Shown here: in pieces, positions 39,601 to 48,406 of the stretch
How positions within the stretch are numbered: position 1 is the stretch's first letter
Layout of the letters: every line of letters starts with the position of its first letter
NCBI RefSeq assembly: GCF_028598805.1
Contig: NZ_JAQRFI010000019.1
Coordinates: 1 to 64,000 of the forward strand
DNA from: Xenorhabdus yunnanensis
GTDB lineage: Bacteria > Pseudomonadota > Gammaproteobacteria > Enterobacterales > Enterobacteriaceae
DNA length: 64,000 nucleotides
Direction of reading: 5' to 3'
Notes under the pieces: generated by a model
Told to the model about the DNA's origin: nothing
Databases searched by the model: none
Seen by the model: only the letters and a program-made list of their open reading frames with translations
Made by a program: the position numbers and the translations under genes

Positions 39601-42600
39601 TATGCAGAGACATTGCCGTTGCTGTTAGTTGACCAGATTCTGGTCGATGATCAAAGCCAATGGTTACAAATGCAGATGCAGGCTTTCGATTTGGGGGAAG
39701 GGCCTCTGTTGAGAGGTTATATGCAGGATGTGGACACGGAACAGGCCTGTTTGCAGCTACAAATTCACCATATCTTAATGGACAAACCTTCGCTGGAAAT
39801 TCTCCAGAGTGAGTTTGAACAGTTATTGGTTCATGCCCCGCTGGCTCCGGTTGCGTTGAGTTACAGGCGCTATGCTATGGTACAGATGGATGCCCGTCAG
39901 CACCCTATCTGGGCTCAGGCCGAAACATTCTGGAAAAATCACATGGAAGGATTGGAGTTTGATCCATTCGGACATGGCGCTGTAGCGGTGGGGAGCAAGA
40001 TGAGGAACACGTCTTGGAGGGTGTCGGTTGAGCATGAAGCGGAAGTGAAACGGCTGTGTCAGTCATTGAATGTGACTCCAGCTATGTTCTTCCTGACGGT
40101 ATGGGGACTTACTGTGGCGCGTGAGGGGCGCAGCAATCTGTTTTCTATTTCCGTCGCCAATGCGTTGCGTCCAAAGCAAGCGCTGGATACCGTAGGCATG
40201 TTTGTCTCATTGGCTCCCAGTGCATTCCGTTTTGATCAGTCCGTTGTTACTTTTGACCAATTTATCAAGAAGCTGGCGGATGAGCAGTGGCAGGCAGCAG
40301 ATCATCTTTTTTTCCCTGTTGAAGACGTTTTCGCGTTGCTTAGCTGCGATCCGAGAATGTTTGGCAGTAATCCATTACAGAATGTTTCCTATGCCTATAT
40401 TGATATAGCGGATGATGGTGAAAAAGGAATCGATGGAAAACAAATCAATGAAACATCGGATGAGGATCATTTATCTAAGCAAGCAGACGGGGCGCTTAAT
40501 CTTTCTGTCGTCTATACTGCACAAGGTTGTCGCTTGGTTCTGGAATCTCACTTTGATCTCTTCACTGATGCACAAATAGCCGCTCTTGTAACCAGTTATC
40601 AGGCGATTTTTCAACAGATACTGCATCATAATCCTGCCGCCTTACCGATTAATGAATTGATTGTGTCCGACGAAGAGACACAGAAAGCATTCCGGCCGAT
40701 ACAACGGCGTACTTCCTATACTCCCATTGATAGCATGCTGCTGGCCGCATTTCAGACATTAGGCGCTCGTCCTGCCGTCATAGAAGATGAACGTATTGTT
40801 ACTTGGGGGGAGTTTGCAGCATTAACGGCTGCTTATGTGCAAGTGTTAAATCATGGCACAATCCGGCGGGCGCTGATTCTGGGGCATGCGGGAAGTCAGA
40901 TGCAAGCATTTCTGGCTGCTTGTTTTCTGACGCGCACAGCTTATTTGGCATTGGAAGTAGGAACGCCGGAAGAGCGCATTAATGAGGTTATTCACCATGC
41001 AGCACCAGATCTGATTGTGAATTCGGATATGGATGCCGAAGTCAGTGCTGTGACGGTGGATTGGCGCAATTTTCACAGTGTGAAATCCCGTGATGATAAC
41101 CCGATTGCATGGATACTGTACAGTTCTGGTACAACCAGCCGACCCAAAGGCATTTGCGTCACTGCGAGTACCGTCGCACAGTATATAGACTCGCTCGTCA
41201 ATACACTGGGGCTTAAACCAACGCCGATAACAGAACAGCAAGGGTTACGCATAATCCAACAGCTATCGCCCAGTTTTGATGGTTATTTGAAAGAGGTTTT
41301 GTTGTCTTGGGCGCTGCAAGGAACGAGTGTTGTGGCGGATCGTTATAGCTTGCTGGATGAACGCAAAGCGAAGGCGTTTTTAACCCGCTATCGCCCTGAC
41401 ATTATTTCTGCTACTCCTGCGCTTTTCGCCGCTTGGAACCGTATGCCGGATTTAGCACCTTTGCCCAAGATTTGCATCAGCGGCGGCGATTTTCTGGCTG
41501 TCGGGGATATCAATCATCTGCTCGAACGCACACAAATTTGGAACGGCTATGGCCCGACAGAAACCTGCATTTCCGTTTCAATGGTAAATTGTGCACGTTT
41601 GGCATCAGGCACGGCACTCTCTATCGGCGAACCCTTTGAACATGTCGCTTTTGCCGTGGTTGATCAAAATGGTGCCCGACTCCGAGCCGGTCAGTGGGGA
41701 GAGTTGGTGATCTATGGAGATTTTGAGCATCATTGTTACCTGAATGATCCAGAGCTGACTGTATGCAAATTTGGTCAAGATGAGCGGGGGATCTTCTTCC
41801 GTTCTGGTGATTTGGCGAGGGTGGATAAAGACGGCCTGTTTTACCTCAAAGGACGTATGGACGATAGCTGTAAAGTACGTGGCAATTTTATCGGTCTGGG
41901 TGAACTGGAAAACCGAGCCGGACAGTATCCGAGCGTGATTGCAGCGGGTGCTGCGGTGGCATTCGCTGGAACACCGGAAGCCTGTTTGGTATTGGCGATT
42001 GTAGGAGAGGCAAATATAGGAGAGGAAAATATTCAGGCAGGGCTGCAACAGTATTTGGCACGGCATTATCCCCGTTCTCACCTGCCGTCAGCAATATTTC
42101 CGATAGAAAGTTTGCCTCGCACTGAAATAGGCAAGATGGACAGAAAGCGGATTGTAGCACTGTTCAGGGAGTGGCTCGAACACGAGCAACAGATGCAAGA
42201 AGAACAAGATCCGATAATCAACGAGGAGTTGCAAAAGCTGATTGATTGCTGGAGGAAATGTCTGGGCTACAAAGGGGCGCTGACAATGAATTCCGATTTC
42301 TTCTTAGTGTCCGGTTCATCTTTGAGTGCCGTACGTCTGGCCAGTCAGTTAGAAACGCTGTTTGGTGTTATGTTCAGCCCCGTTGATGTGTTCCGCAATG
42401 CCACAATTGGCGGGCAGTGGGCATTGATCAAATCACGACAAAATTCTGATGAAAACCCTGACACCGTGCTAAGGGAACGGTTCCTGAACACCGATGATTT
42501 GAACCTTCCAAAACTAATGTTGTTGCCACCAGCGTTGGGGGGATTGGTGGAATTGCAGGAACTGGCGAACAATCTGGCAGGGCGGGTGACCATATCTGTT

Positions 42601-43275
42601 TTAACAACAGAACCGAAGATGGTTGAAAATTTATCAGCGACAGAATTTAACAAAGCCTTGCTCAACGCGCTGAAGTCATATATTGAAATGCCGGCAAGCC
42701 ATCAATCCCGGCCATTGTGGTTGGGAGGTTATTCCCTCGGTGCAGAAATATTGGCTGCGTTGATATTGACTGAATTGTCGCAACATGAGTCTCTGCCGCA
42801 TAATGATTTATTGCGAAACATCGACAAACTAGTGTTTTTTGACCCGAACCTGAAAACCGAACCATTCGATGGAGATACGTTGTATGCGAGGTTTATTGAA
42901 TTTTTCCGCGATGTTAACCATCAGGCCGGAGAAAGCGCTGTAATTGATGCAGGTATTGATGTCGAGACGTTACGGCAGGCATTCCCTGCACTGCATCAGG
43001 AGTGGCACTATTACCTATTACAGCATCAACTCCTCGAAAACAAGACATTCCATGAGCGCATTCTGGCGCTGTCGTCAAAGTCTATTCCCGTTGAGATGTT
43101 CTTTTCTGACGATGCAGACACCGAAAGTATTAAAGAGCTTATGCAGCAACTGCAAGGGCAAGCTTCTATTCAGCGTCGAAGCGGTAATCACGTTGAATTC
43201 ATTAAACGATTATCTCCTGATGACTTTATATACCCAGAGCTTATATGCCTAGAACATATACCCAGAACAAGGTAA
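36637..43275 (+). CDS. NRPS4: half C-A-T-C-A-T-TE, terminal module
   Basis: About 2212 residues. The first ~280 look like only the C-terminal lobe of a condensation domain, without an HHxxxDG motif. A1 has a deviant A3 (TSGSEGKPKG near 466) and YGPGE in place of YGPTE; its pocket starts D-Y-L and is not recognised. T1 is LGGHSLRAV (near 849). The C domain has HHILMDK (near 1043). A2 (SSGTTSRPKG near 1494) has pocket D-G-K-S-C-S-G-I-S-K, also unassigned. T2 is VSGSSLSAV (near 1891). The C terminus is a thioesterase with GGYSLGAE (Ser near 2033), so chain release is expected here. I prefer ATG 36637 because AGGAAG lies seven bases upstream; ATG 36580, overlapping the NRPS3 stop, is in frame too. 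A 15-bp x4 repeat lies at 37780-37839. Confidence 0.85.
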   Translation: MFINDPIVLNARKQAIKEYVSQQLDAEYQGCPFFVMAQSVPETATEFVTTSLALPEKLNDRIFTMAAASPLHRLSLFSASIKYLAFLHCHEPEGSLTWALGGSDLVGNASSMEGGYLVPVKWHLTEKELEQPVKRLFGEELIRWKQVAALMSDIHPKTVSSVMPQLPEILAGYSETLPPFMYSASEEQDTAYRLLNSHSLNIWLQAHPEKTSLHMRFDPQRVEPELIALLMERLVLLLNAMVFEPIAPLTSMSWIPEEEQERVRALLAPVAAQPLQYQNVAQAITASIRDRADASFLEVGDQAVNFTQLAQYTERLLTAPQFPLWESLGDCVLIVGAKGVETTLAAMACMRIGKPFCLQSNSAAEKQLLDIIELHNTKTVLLQRTELQRTELQRTELQKTELLQKTAQEDSDQMADFFRQHGCQVVILPDYHPASLVQSTSAELLLSELLLKGEAVSPDDTLFVVMTSGSEGKPKGCLNTHQALLNLSTETHILNGSSVSRFASLSNHTFDYFVLECVQALTQDIVLVIAPEETRVDVKKCVEFLQEKRIDLLFTTTVFAEGIMEQGDIPTLRQFYFGGESLRTFQKNNYQLFNLYGPGETGVMTTYSPIERNDQKITIGRPFGGYQCAVVFPDTLEPCPIGVPGELLIGGIGVGKGYINRPDLTEKAFINLNTEWLSGRYYRSGDLCCWDTQGELEILGRRDRQLKVNGFRIELDAIEKHVLDLPMVSEVAVIGLEDKRGHARLGAFIVVSDGSQITKQNIREALLNRIPVYMVPSQIVLIPELPLTGTGKLDRQALKQFMGKTTANHHVRPTGATQEWLVVCWGRHLELETDTLSVDKSFFTLGGHSLRAVRVLAEIQQKFGQIVSLQEFFQNDSIEMLAKFIDSRNTFDQKLITDYQKVTTEDFLSLLEAPPLLSPDGRGPLSVQEARLYAQYRLHPESLICIVPLKIPLPHKISADAVKRALQILLDRHDILRTRYRINSEGIPYAETLPLLLVDQILVDDQSQWLQMQMQAFDLGEGPLLRGYMQDVDTEQACLQLQIHHILMDKPSLEILQSEFEQLLVHAPLAPVALSYRRYAMVQMDARQHPIWAQAETFWKNHMEGLEFDPFGHGAVAVGSKMRNTSWRVSVEHEAEVKRLCQSLNVTPAMFFLTVWGLTVAREGRSNLFSISVANALRPKQALDTVGMFVSLAPSAFRFDQSVVTFDQFIKKLADEQWQAADHLFFPVEDVFALLSCDPRMFGSNPLQNVSYAYIDIADDGEKGIDGKQINETSDEDHLSKQADGALNLSVVYTAQGCRLVLESHFDLFTDAQIAALVTSYQAIFQQILHHNPAALPINELIVSDEETQKAFRPIQRRTSYTPIDSMLLAAFQTLGARPAVIEDERIVTWGEFAALTAAYVQVLNHGTIRRALILGHAGSQMQAFLAACFLTRTAYLALEVGTPEERINEVIHHAAPDLIVNSDMDAEVSAVTVDWRNFHSVKSRDDNPIAWILYSSGTTSRPKGICVTASTVAQYIDSLVNTLGLKPTPITEQQGLRIIQQLSPSFDGYLKEVLLSWALQGTSVVADRYSLLDERKAKAFLTRYRPDIISATPALFAAWNRMPDLAPLPKICISGGDFLAVGDINHLLERTQIWNGYGPTETCISVSMVNCARLASGTALSIGEPFEHVAFAVVDQNGARLRAGQWGELVIYGDFEHHCYLNDPELTVCKFGQDERGIFFRSGDLARVDKDGLFYLKGRMDDSCKVRGNFIGLGELENRAGQYPSVIAAGAAVAFAGTPEACLVLAIVGEANIGEENIQAGLQQYLARHYPRSHLPSAIFPIESLPRTEIGKMDRKRIVALFREWLEHEQQMQEEQDPIINEELQKLIDCWRKCLGYKGALTMNSDFFLVSGSSLSAVRLASQLETLFGVMFSPVDVFRNATIGGQWALIKSRQNSDENPDTVLRERFLNTDDLNLPKLMLLPPALGGLVELQELANNLAGRVTISVLTTEPKMVENLSATEFNKALLNALKSYIEMPASHQSRPLWLGGYSLGAEILAALILTELSQHESLPHNDLLRNIDKLVFFDPNLKTEPFDGDTLYARFIEFFRDVNHQAGESAVIDAGIDVETLRQAFPALHQEWHYYLLQHQLLENKTFHERILALSSKSIPVEMFFSDDADTESIKELMQQLQGQASIQRRSGNHVEFIKRLSPDDFIYPELICLEHIPRTR
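37780..37839 (+). repeat. 15-bp x4 in-frame tandem repeat in NRPS4 A1
   Basis: Three identical units (37780-37824) and a fourth with three changes, encoding LQRTE x3 then LQKTE. A further partial unit follows. The identity of the units suggests recent expansion. Confidence 0.95.
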
Positions 43276-43281
43276 GGGATC

Positions 43282-46200
43282 ATGAGTGCAGAAATAAGAG
43301 AAGATTTGGATATCGCTGTTGTTGGTTTATCAGGTCGGTTCCCGGGAGCAGAAAATTGCACTGAATTTTGGCGAAATCTATTGATGGGAGTGGATGGCAT
43401 CTCCCGTTTTACAGAGGAGGAGCTGCTTCAGGCAGGGCATGATATTCAAAAGATACGCAATAAAGATTTTGTCCCTGTTAACGGTGTGCTGGAAGGGGCA
43501 AATTATTTTGATGCAGAGTTCTTTGGATACAGTCAGGCAGAGGCTGCACTGTTAGATCCACAAACACGTTTGATGATGCAGTGCGTCTGGCATGCGTTGG
43601 AGAACGCCGGTATTGATCCAGATAAACGGGGGCGCAATATCGGGCTGTTTCTGGGCGCGCGCAGTACGGTACAGTGGACAATGCAGGCAATGTTGTCTGA
43701 ACAGGTTGAAAATGTTGGTGGTTTTCTCGCGTCCCAATTAGCCAACAAAGATGCCATGAGTACATTGATTTCTTGGAAACTGGGGCTGGAAGGCCCCAGT
43801 TTTACCCTCCAGACCGCTTGTTCAACCAGTTTGGTAAGCGTGCATCAGGCTGTACAGAGTTTGTTGAGCGGTGAGTGTGATGTTGCGGTTGCGGGTGGCG
43901 TCAGCCTGTTGTTGCCACAACAGAATGGGCATACCTATCAAGACGGTATGTTGTTTTCAAAAGATGGCAAGACCAGGGCCTTTGATGCAGAAGCGACCGG
44001 TAGCGTGTTCGGCAGTGGTTTGGGGGCAGTGGTATTACGGCGGGCAGGAGATGCTATTGCGGATAATGATCCTATTTGGGCGATCCTTAAAGGTTCAGCC
44101 ATTAATAATGATGGTGCCCGCAAAGTCGGCTATACAGCTCCCAGCGTCAAGGGGCAATCGGATGTGATTCGTTCCGCTTTGCAGATGGCAGAGATGAATG
44201 CAGCGGATTTGGATTTTATTGAATGTCACGGCACAGCAACTTCGTTGGGAGACAGCATTGAATTTATGGCGTTGTGTGAGGTTTTCAATGAAAAACTATT
44301 CAGTGAAAACCATCCTTCTGCCGATCTGAATCAATGTGCTCTGGGGTCAGTGAAAACCAATATTGGACATTTGGATTCAGCGGCTGGTATAGCAGGCTTT
44401 ATCAAGATGGTGATGGCTATCAGATATGGTGTGATCCCGCCGACGTTGCATTTCCAACGTCCTAATTCACAACTGGGGTTTGAGCAATCTCCGTTTTATA
44501 TCAACACGTGCGCCGAACCGTGGTCATCAAAGCAAGGGAAATTGAGAACCGGTGGCGTGAGTAGCTTTGGCATTGGTGGAACCAATGCACATATGGTACT
44601 GCAACAATATATTTCTGCTGCTGGGGAAAACACCGCCAAGCTCTGTTTTTTCCCATTCTCGGCGAAAAACAGAGCTTCTTTGGCACTGCAATTGGAGTCA
44701 GTATCCCAATGGCTGGTGCAGCAATCCCATTTAGATCTTCAGGCTCTATCCCATACCTTGGGTAAACGGCGCAGTTTTCCGTGTCGGATCATGTTTGCGG
44801 CAGACTCAAAATTTGTGTTGATGCAGCAAATTAAAACTTATCTGGAGTTTGAAGAAGATGAAGATGTATTAACTTTAATTCCTCAATTCTTGGAAAAAGG
44901 CGCGGTACTACCAGATGAGCGTTCAGAGGTGCTTGTCGCCTTCACCAATTGGATATCTGGTCAGACGAAAGAACCGGCAAAGTTTCTTTTCTCTCCCTTC
45001 AATGGACAACCGCTGATAGATATCCCCGGATATGCCTTCATGCGTGAAGAACATGGTGCAGGGCATATTACGGACAAACGTTGGAGACAAATTGCCAGTG
45101 TTATTGCCGCGACCGGTGACAATAACTTATCCAAAAATATGCCGGGTTTATTGTTGCCATTCTGGAAGCCAGTCCGTTTACCGAAAGCATCAGTACAGGA
45201 AAAAGCACAGGAAAAAATACCCCATTCAGTACTGCTGTGTGATCAATCACTGGCATCACAAGCAAATGATTGGGTAGATAAAAGCCAGATTGAGATGATT
45301 CGCTTGAATATGTTGTGTTCGGATCAAGTCCGAAATGCTCTGGCAGAGCTATCTCATGATTTGCAAAAGAACCGATCTCTGGTGTTGTCATTGGTGTTTC
45401 CTTCTGATGGATTTTCTTTTGCACCTGACTCCCTGCAAACACTATCTGATCTGGGTAAGGTGTTGGTAGAGAATGACTTCTCTGCGTTTGGTTCTGTACA
45501 TATTTATTTGGTCATGCCAGCTATGACAGGTGATGGTGGATATTCGGCTGCATCTGTTTTAACCGAGGCAGCGCTCAAGGCATTGGCTTTGGTGATCCCA
45601 CAAGAGATACCGGGTATCGAATGTGCGTTCTTATATTTACAAGAGCACAATTATTTACAGAAGTTCAAGTATTTACAGAAGTACAATGCAGATGGGATAG
45701 CCTCCACATTGACTCGATTACTGCAAACGCCATTGCATGGCCCTTTGAAACTGAATCATGAGGGGCTGTTTGTTGAAGATTTCCGCTGTCCGGATGCGGA
45801 AGAAAATGAAGTGGTGGATGAATCTCATTTCATGGGAAAAACCTATGTTATCACCGGTGCTGGCGGCAGAATGGCTAAGGCGATGGCAAAAGTCATTGCA
45901 CAGCGTTTTCAGGGGAAATTGGCGCTAATTAGCCGTCAATCCGCAGACTCAGCGGCGATGCAACGTTTACTGATGGAGTTGCAGGAAGCTGGTGCTGGTG
46001 CGGTGGAAATTTTTCCGTATGCGCTGGAAAGTGAAGAAGATGCGTTAACGCTGTTTAAGTCTATCCGTCATCGCTTGGGAGATATCCACGCAGTGATTCA
46101 TGCAGCGGGAGTAACGGATGGCGACTCTTTTTCTCCGTTGGTCAGGCTTAATGCTGAGCATTATCAGGCGCAACTCCAGCCTAAAGCTCAGGTAGCGGCT

Positions 46201-48336
46201 GTGCTTACCAAAGTATTTGAAAGCATTCCGGTTGAATATTGCTTTGTGACGTCTTCCATGTCGGTATTTTTTGGCGGCATTGCTCATGCGCCATATGCGA
46301 TGGCGAATTTATTTCTGGATGGTTGGGGACAGAGACAAAACAGACGACCACAAAATCCCCGTTGGATTGTGGTGAACTGGGAAACGATTCATTTTGATGA
46401 AAAGCCTCATTTGGCAGAGGAAGAACGAGACGATGCGCTTGTTTGGGGACGTAATGAAGTGGCTTTTTCTGGCTTTGAATTCCCCGCCTTGTTTGAACGC
46501 AGCTTGCGTGAATATGATCGTGAAAACCAGAAAATCTTCTCTGCTGGTCAGTTTATGGATCGGCTTTATGCTTGGGGGGGAAGACGAATTGCCAATGGTG
46601 ATCGCAAGCCACAAGCAACCAGCGGCATCAAATTGAAGCCCAGACCAGAAACTCTGCATTCTGTTTATCAGCCTCCAGCCAATGAGATGCAAAAGGAAAT
46701 TACCGCAATATGGAGCCAGATACTTGGCATTGACGGCATTGGTATTGATGACAAATTTATGGCGCTGGGGGGAGATAGTTTAAAGACCATTGTAATGGCA
46801 GAGAAGGTGTATAAAAAAATAGGCAAGCGGGTTGCCATTCAGGATTTCTTTGCACAACCAACCATACGTGAGATTGAACGACAGTTTCTTAACGATGAGC
46901 AGGATGTTTCCCCATCGGTTTTGCCTTCCGTTGACTTATCCGAACCTATTATCGCCAGTTCAGATCAGGATTTACTGTATATACATCAGATCACTTTTGC
47001 CAACAGCAGCTATAACATGCCAATGGCTTTCCGGTGTCCCAGTTCGATCAGTGCAGCTTCCATTACTGAGGCGATAGAGCAAGTCGCTGACAGGTATCCG
47101 GTGTTGAAATGTTTGTTTGAAAGGCAGGGGGCTGATTTGATGATGCTGCCTCAGCGTGACACTAACGTGGGGATGTTGGTATCCGAGGCGGGAGAGAGAC
47201 AGGAGGAAAATTTTGCTCGTCTGGAGCAATTCGCCAATATGCCTTTTGATCTGCATACTGAGCTGCCGATTCGGGCCATGATGCTTACGGGCTCAGGTGC
47301 TTTTCCATTCCACCAAGTGCTCATCGTTGTTCATCACATCGTATGTGATGCCGTTTCTTTGGGGATCCTTGCTGATGATTTTCAACGTTTACTGCAAGGA
47401 TTACCGTTGCCTGCGCCTGAGTATAGTTTTGCTGCCTACAGGCGCTACAGGCTGGAATCTGAAAATGAGGATAAGGTACGGAAGGAAAAAGCTTATTGGC
47501 TCGCCAATCTGTTGCCGCTACCTGCGCCGTTGTCGTTGCCTGTGGTGGAAGGATATGACTGGCACACCGATGCTGAAAGAGATCGAGGCATTATGCTGGA
47601 GAAAGATCTTTCTCCACAAACCAGCTTGGAAATCAGACAGTTGTGTGATGAGCTTGGTTTGCCTGCATTTACCTTCTTCCTTGGGGTATTTGGTGTCTTG
47701 ATGGCAAAAATTTCCCGTGCTGACTCCTTCTTGCTCGGCGTTCCGGTCACAGGGCGTATGCAGCCGGAAGAATTGGCGTTGGTTGGTTATCTTGTCAACA
47801 TGCTGGCATTGAAAATCGAGCCGGAGGCCGATCTGCCTATGGCGGATTATCTGCTGCAACTTAATGCTCAATGGGCTGAAAGTGTCCCTTATCAAACTTA
47901 TCCAATGAGTGTATTGCTGGAAGATCTCAGTGCTGAACGCCATGTTCAGGGACGCCGGGGTAAACATCCGTTGTTTGATGTGGTGTTCGGTTATCTGCCC
48001 TTGAGCCTGAATGGTGCAGATGAAAGTAATGAAGTTAATAAAGAAAGCGGTTTTTCCCGGCTTGAATTGACGTTAGAGGCAGTCAAGTTCGATTTGGCGA
48101 TGGATGTATCCGAAACCAGAGACTCTTTTAATTGCACGATACAATTTCGCCAACAAATGTTCAGTGAGGCTACGGTTACAGCGGTATTTGATTATTTCTT
48201 TGTTTTGATAAACGAAGTTATCGCTAATCCTGACGAGGAAATACAAGAATTGCTCAAGAGCCTCAATTATGGGTATGCGCCTGAATCGTCCGCCCAAGCG
48301 AGCGATCAGGATATTGATTCAGAGTTTAATTTTTAA
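43282..48336 (+). CDS. PKS2: AT-less KS-KR-T-C
   Basis: A 1684-residue PKS-NRPS hybrid. KS: TACSTSL (Cys near 179), ECHGTATSLGD and TNIGHLDSAAG. No AT domain follows; the KS runs through a linker (IPGYAFMREEHG) into a KR (VITGAGGRMAKAM near 857, Tyr in HAPYAMANLF). The carrier is LGGDSLKTI (near 1167), and the protein ends in a C domain with HHIVCDA (near 1351; Gly of HHxxxDG is Ala). Without an AT it needs the discrete acyltransferase at 16802, so it probably adds an aminomalonyl unit and reduces it to a 2-amino-3-hydroxy acid unit. Its terminal C domain can pass the chain to NRPS3, which starts with an A domain. RBS AAGGGA precedes ATG 43282. An 18-bp x3 repeat lies at 45634-45687. Confidence 0.9.
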   Translation: MSAEIREDLDIAVVGLSGRFPGAENCTEFWRNLLMGVDGISRFTEEELLQAGHDIQKIRNKDFVPVNGVLEGANYFDAEFFGYSQAEAALLDPQTRLMMQCVWHALENAGIDPDKRGRNIGLFLGARSTVQWTMQAMLSEQVENVGGFLASQLANKDAMSTLISWKLGLEGPSFTLQTACSTSLVSVHQAVQSLLSGECDVAVAGGVSLLLPQQNGHTYQDGMLFSKDGKTRAFDAEATGSVFGSGLGAVVLRRAGDAIADNDPIWAILKGSAINNDGARKVGYTAPSVKGQSDVIRSALQMAEMNAADLDFIECHGTATSLGDSIEFMALCEVFNEKLFSENHPSADLNQCALGSVKTNIGHLDSAAGIAGFIKMVMAIRYGVIPPTLHFQRPNSQLGFEQSPFYINTCAEPWSSKQGKLRTGGVSSFGIGGTNAHMVLQQYISAAGENTAKLCFFPFSAKNRASLALQLESVSQWLVQQSHLDLQALSHTLGKRRSFPCRIMFAADSKFVLMQQIKTYLEFEEDEDVLTLIPQFLEKGAVLPDERSEVLVAFTNWISGQTKEPAKFLFSPFNGQPLIDIPGYAFMREEHGAGHITDKRWRQIASVIAATGDNNLSKNMPGLLLPFWKPVRLPKASVQEKAQEKIPHSVLLCDQSLASQANDWVDKSQIEMIRLNMLCSDQVRNALAELSHDLQKNRSLVLSLVFPSDGFSFAPDSLQTLSDLGKVLVENDFSAFGSVHIYLVMPAMTGDGGYSAASVLTEAALKALALVIPQEIPGIECAFLYLQEHNYLQKFKYLQKYNADGIASTLTRLLQTPLHGPLKLNHEGLFVEDFRCPDAEENEVVDESHFMGKTYVITGAGGRMAKAMAKVIAQRFQGKLALISRQSADSAAMQRLLMELQEAGAGAVEIFPYALESEEDALTLFKSIRHRLGDIHAVIHAAGVTDGDSFSPLVRLNAEHYQAQLQPKAQVAAVLTKVFESIPVEYCFVTSSMSVFFGGIAHAPYAMANLFLDGWGQRQNRRPQNPRWIVVNWETIHFDEKPHLAEEERDDALVWGRNEVAFSGFEFPALFERSLREYDRENQKIFSAGQFMDRLYAWGGRRIANGDRKPQATSGIKLKPRPETLHSVYQPPANEMQKEITAIWSQILGIDGIGIDDKFMALGGDSLKTIVMAEKVYKKIGKRVAIQDFFAQPTIREIERQFLNDEQDVSPSVLPSVDLSEPIIASSDQDLLYIHQITFANSSYNMPMAFRCPSSISAASITEAIEQVADRYPVLKCLFERQGADLMMLPQRDTNVGMLVSEAGERQEENFARLEQFANMPFDLHTELPIRAMMLTGSGAFPFHQVLIVVHHIVCDAVSLGILADDFQRLLQGLPLPAPEYSFAAYRRYRLESENEDKVRKEKAYWLANLLPLPAPLSLPVVEGYDWHTDAERDRGIMLEKDLSPQTSLEIRQLCDELGLPAFTFFLGVFGVLMAKISRADSFLLGVPVTGRMQPEELALVGYLVNMLALKIEPEADLPMADYLLQLNAQWAESVPYQTYPMSVLLEDLSAERHVQGRRGKHPLFDVVFGYLPLSLNGADESNEVNKESGFSRLELTLEAVKFDLAMDVSETRDSFNCTIQFRQQMFSEATVTAVFDYFFVLINEVIANPDEEIQELLKSLNYGYAPESSAQASDQDIDSEFNF
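45634..45687 (+). repeat. 18-bp x3 in-frame tandem repeat in PKS2
   Basis: Units at 45634, 45652 and 45670 encode YLQEHN-YLQKFK-YLQKYN ahead of the KR; a 12-bp x2 repeat (VQEK-AQEK) lies further upstream at 45193-45216. Confidence 0.85.
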
Positions 48337-48406
48337 ATATACCCGGCAGTTATTTGAATGAGCGCCAGTGGGCGTTTGCTGATTCTAACCAAAGCGAGTA
48401 AGAAGT

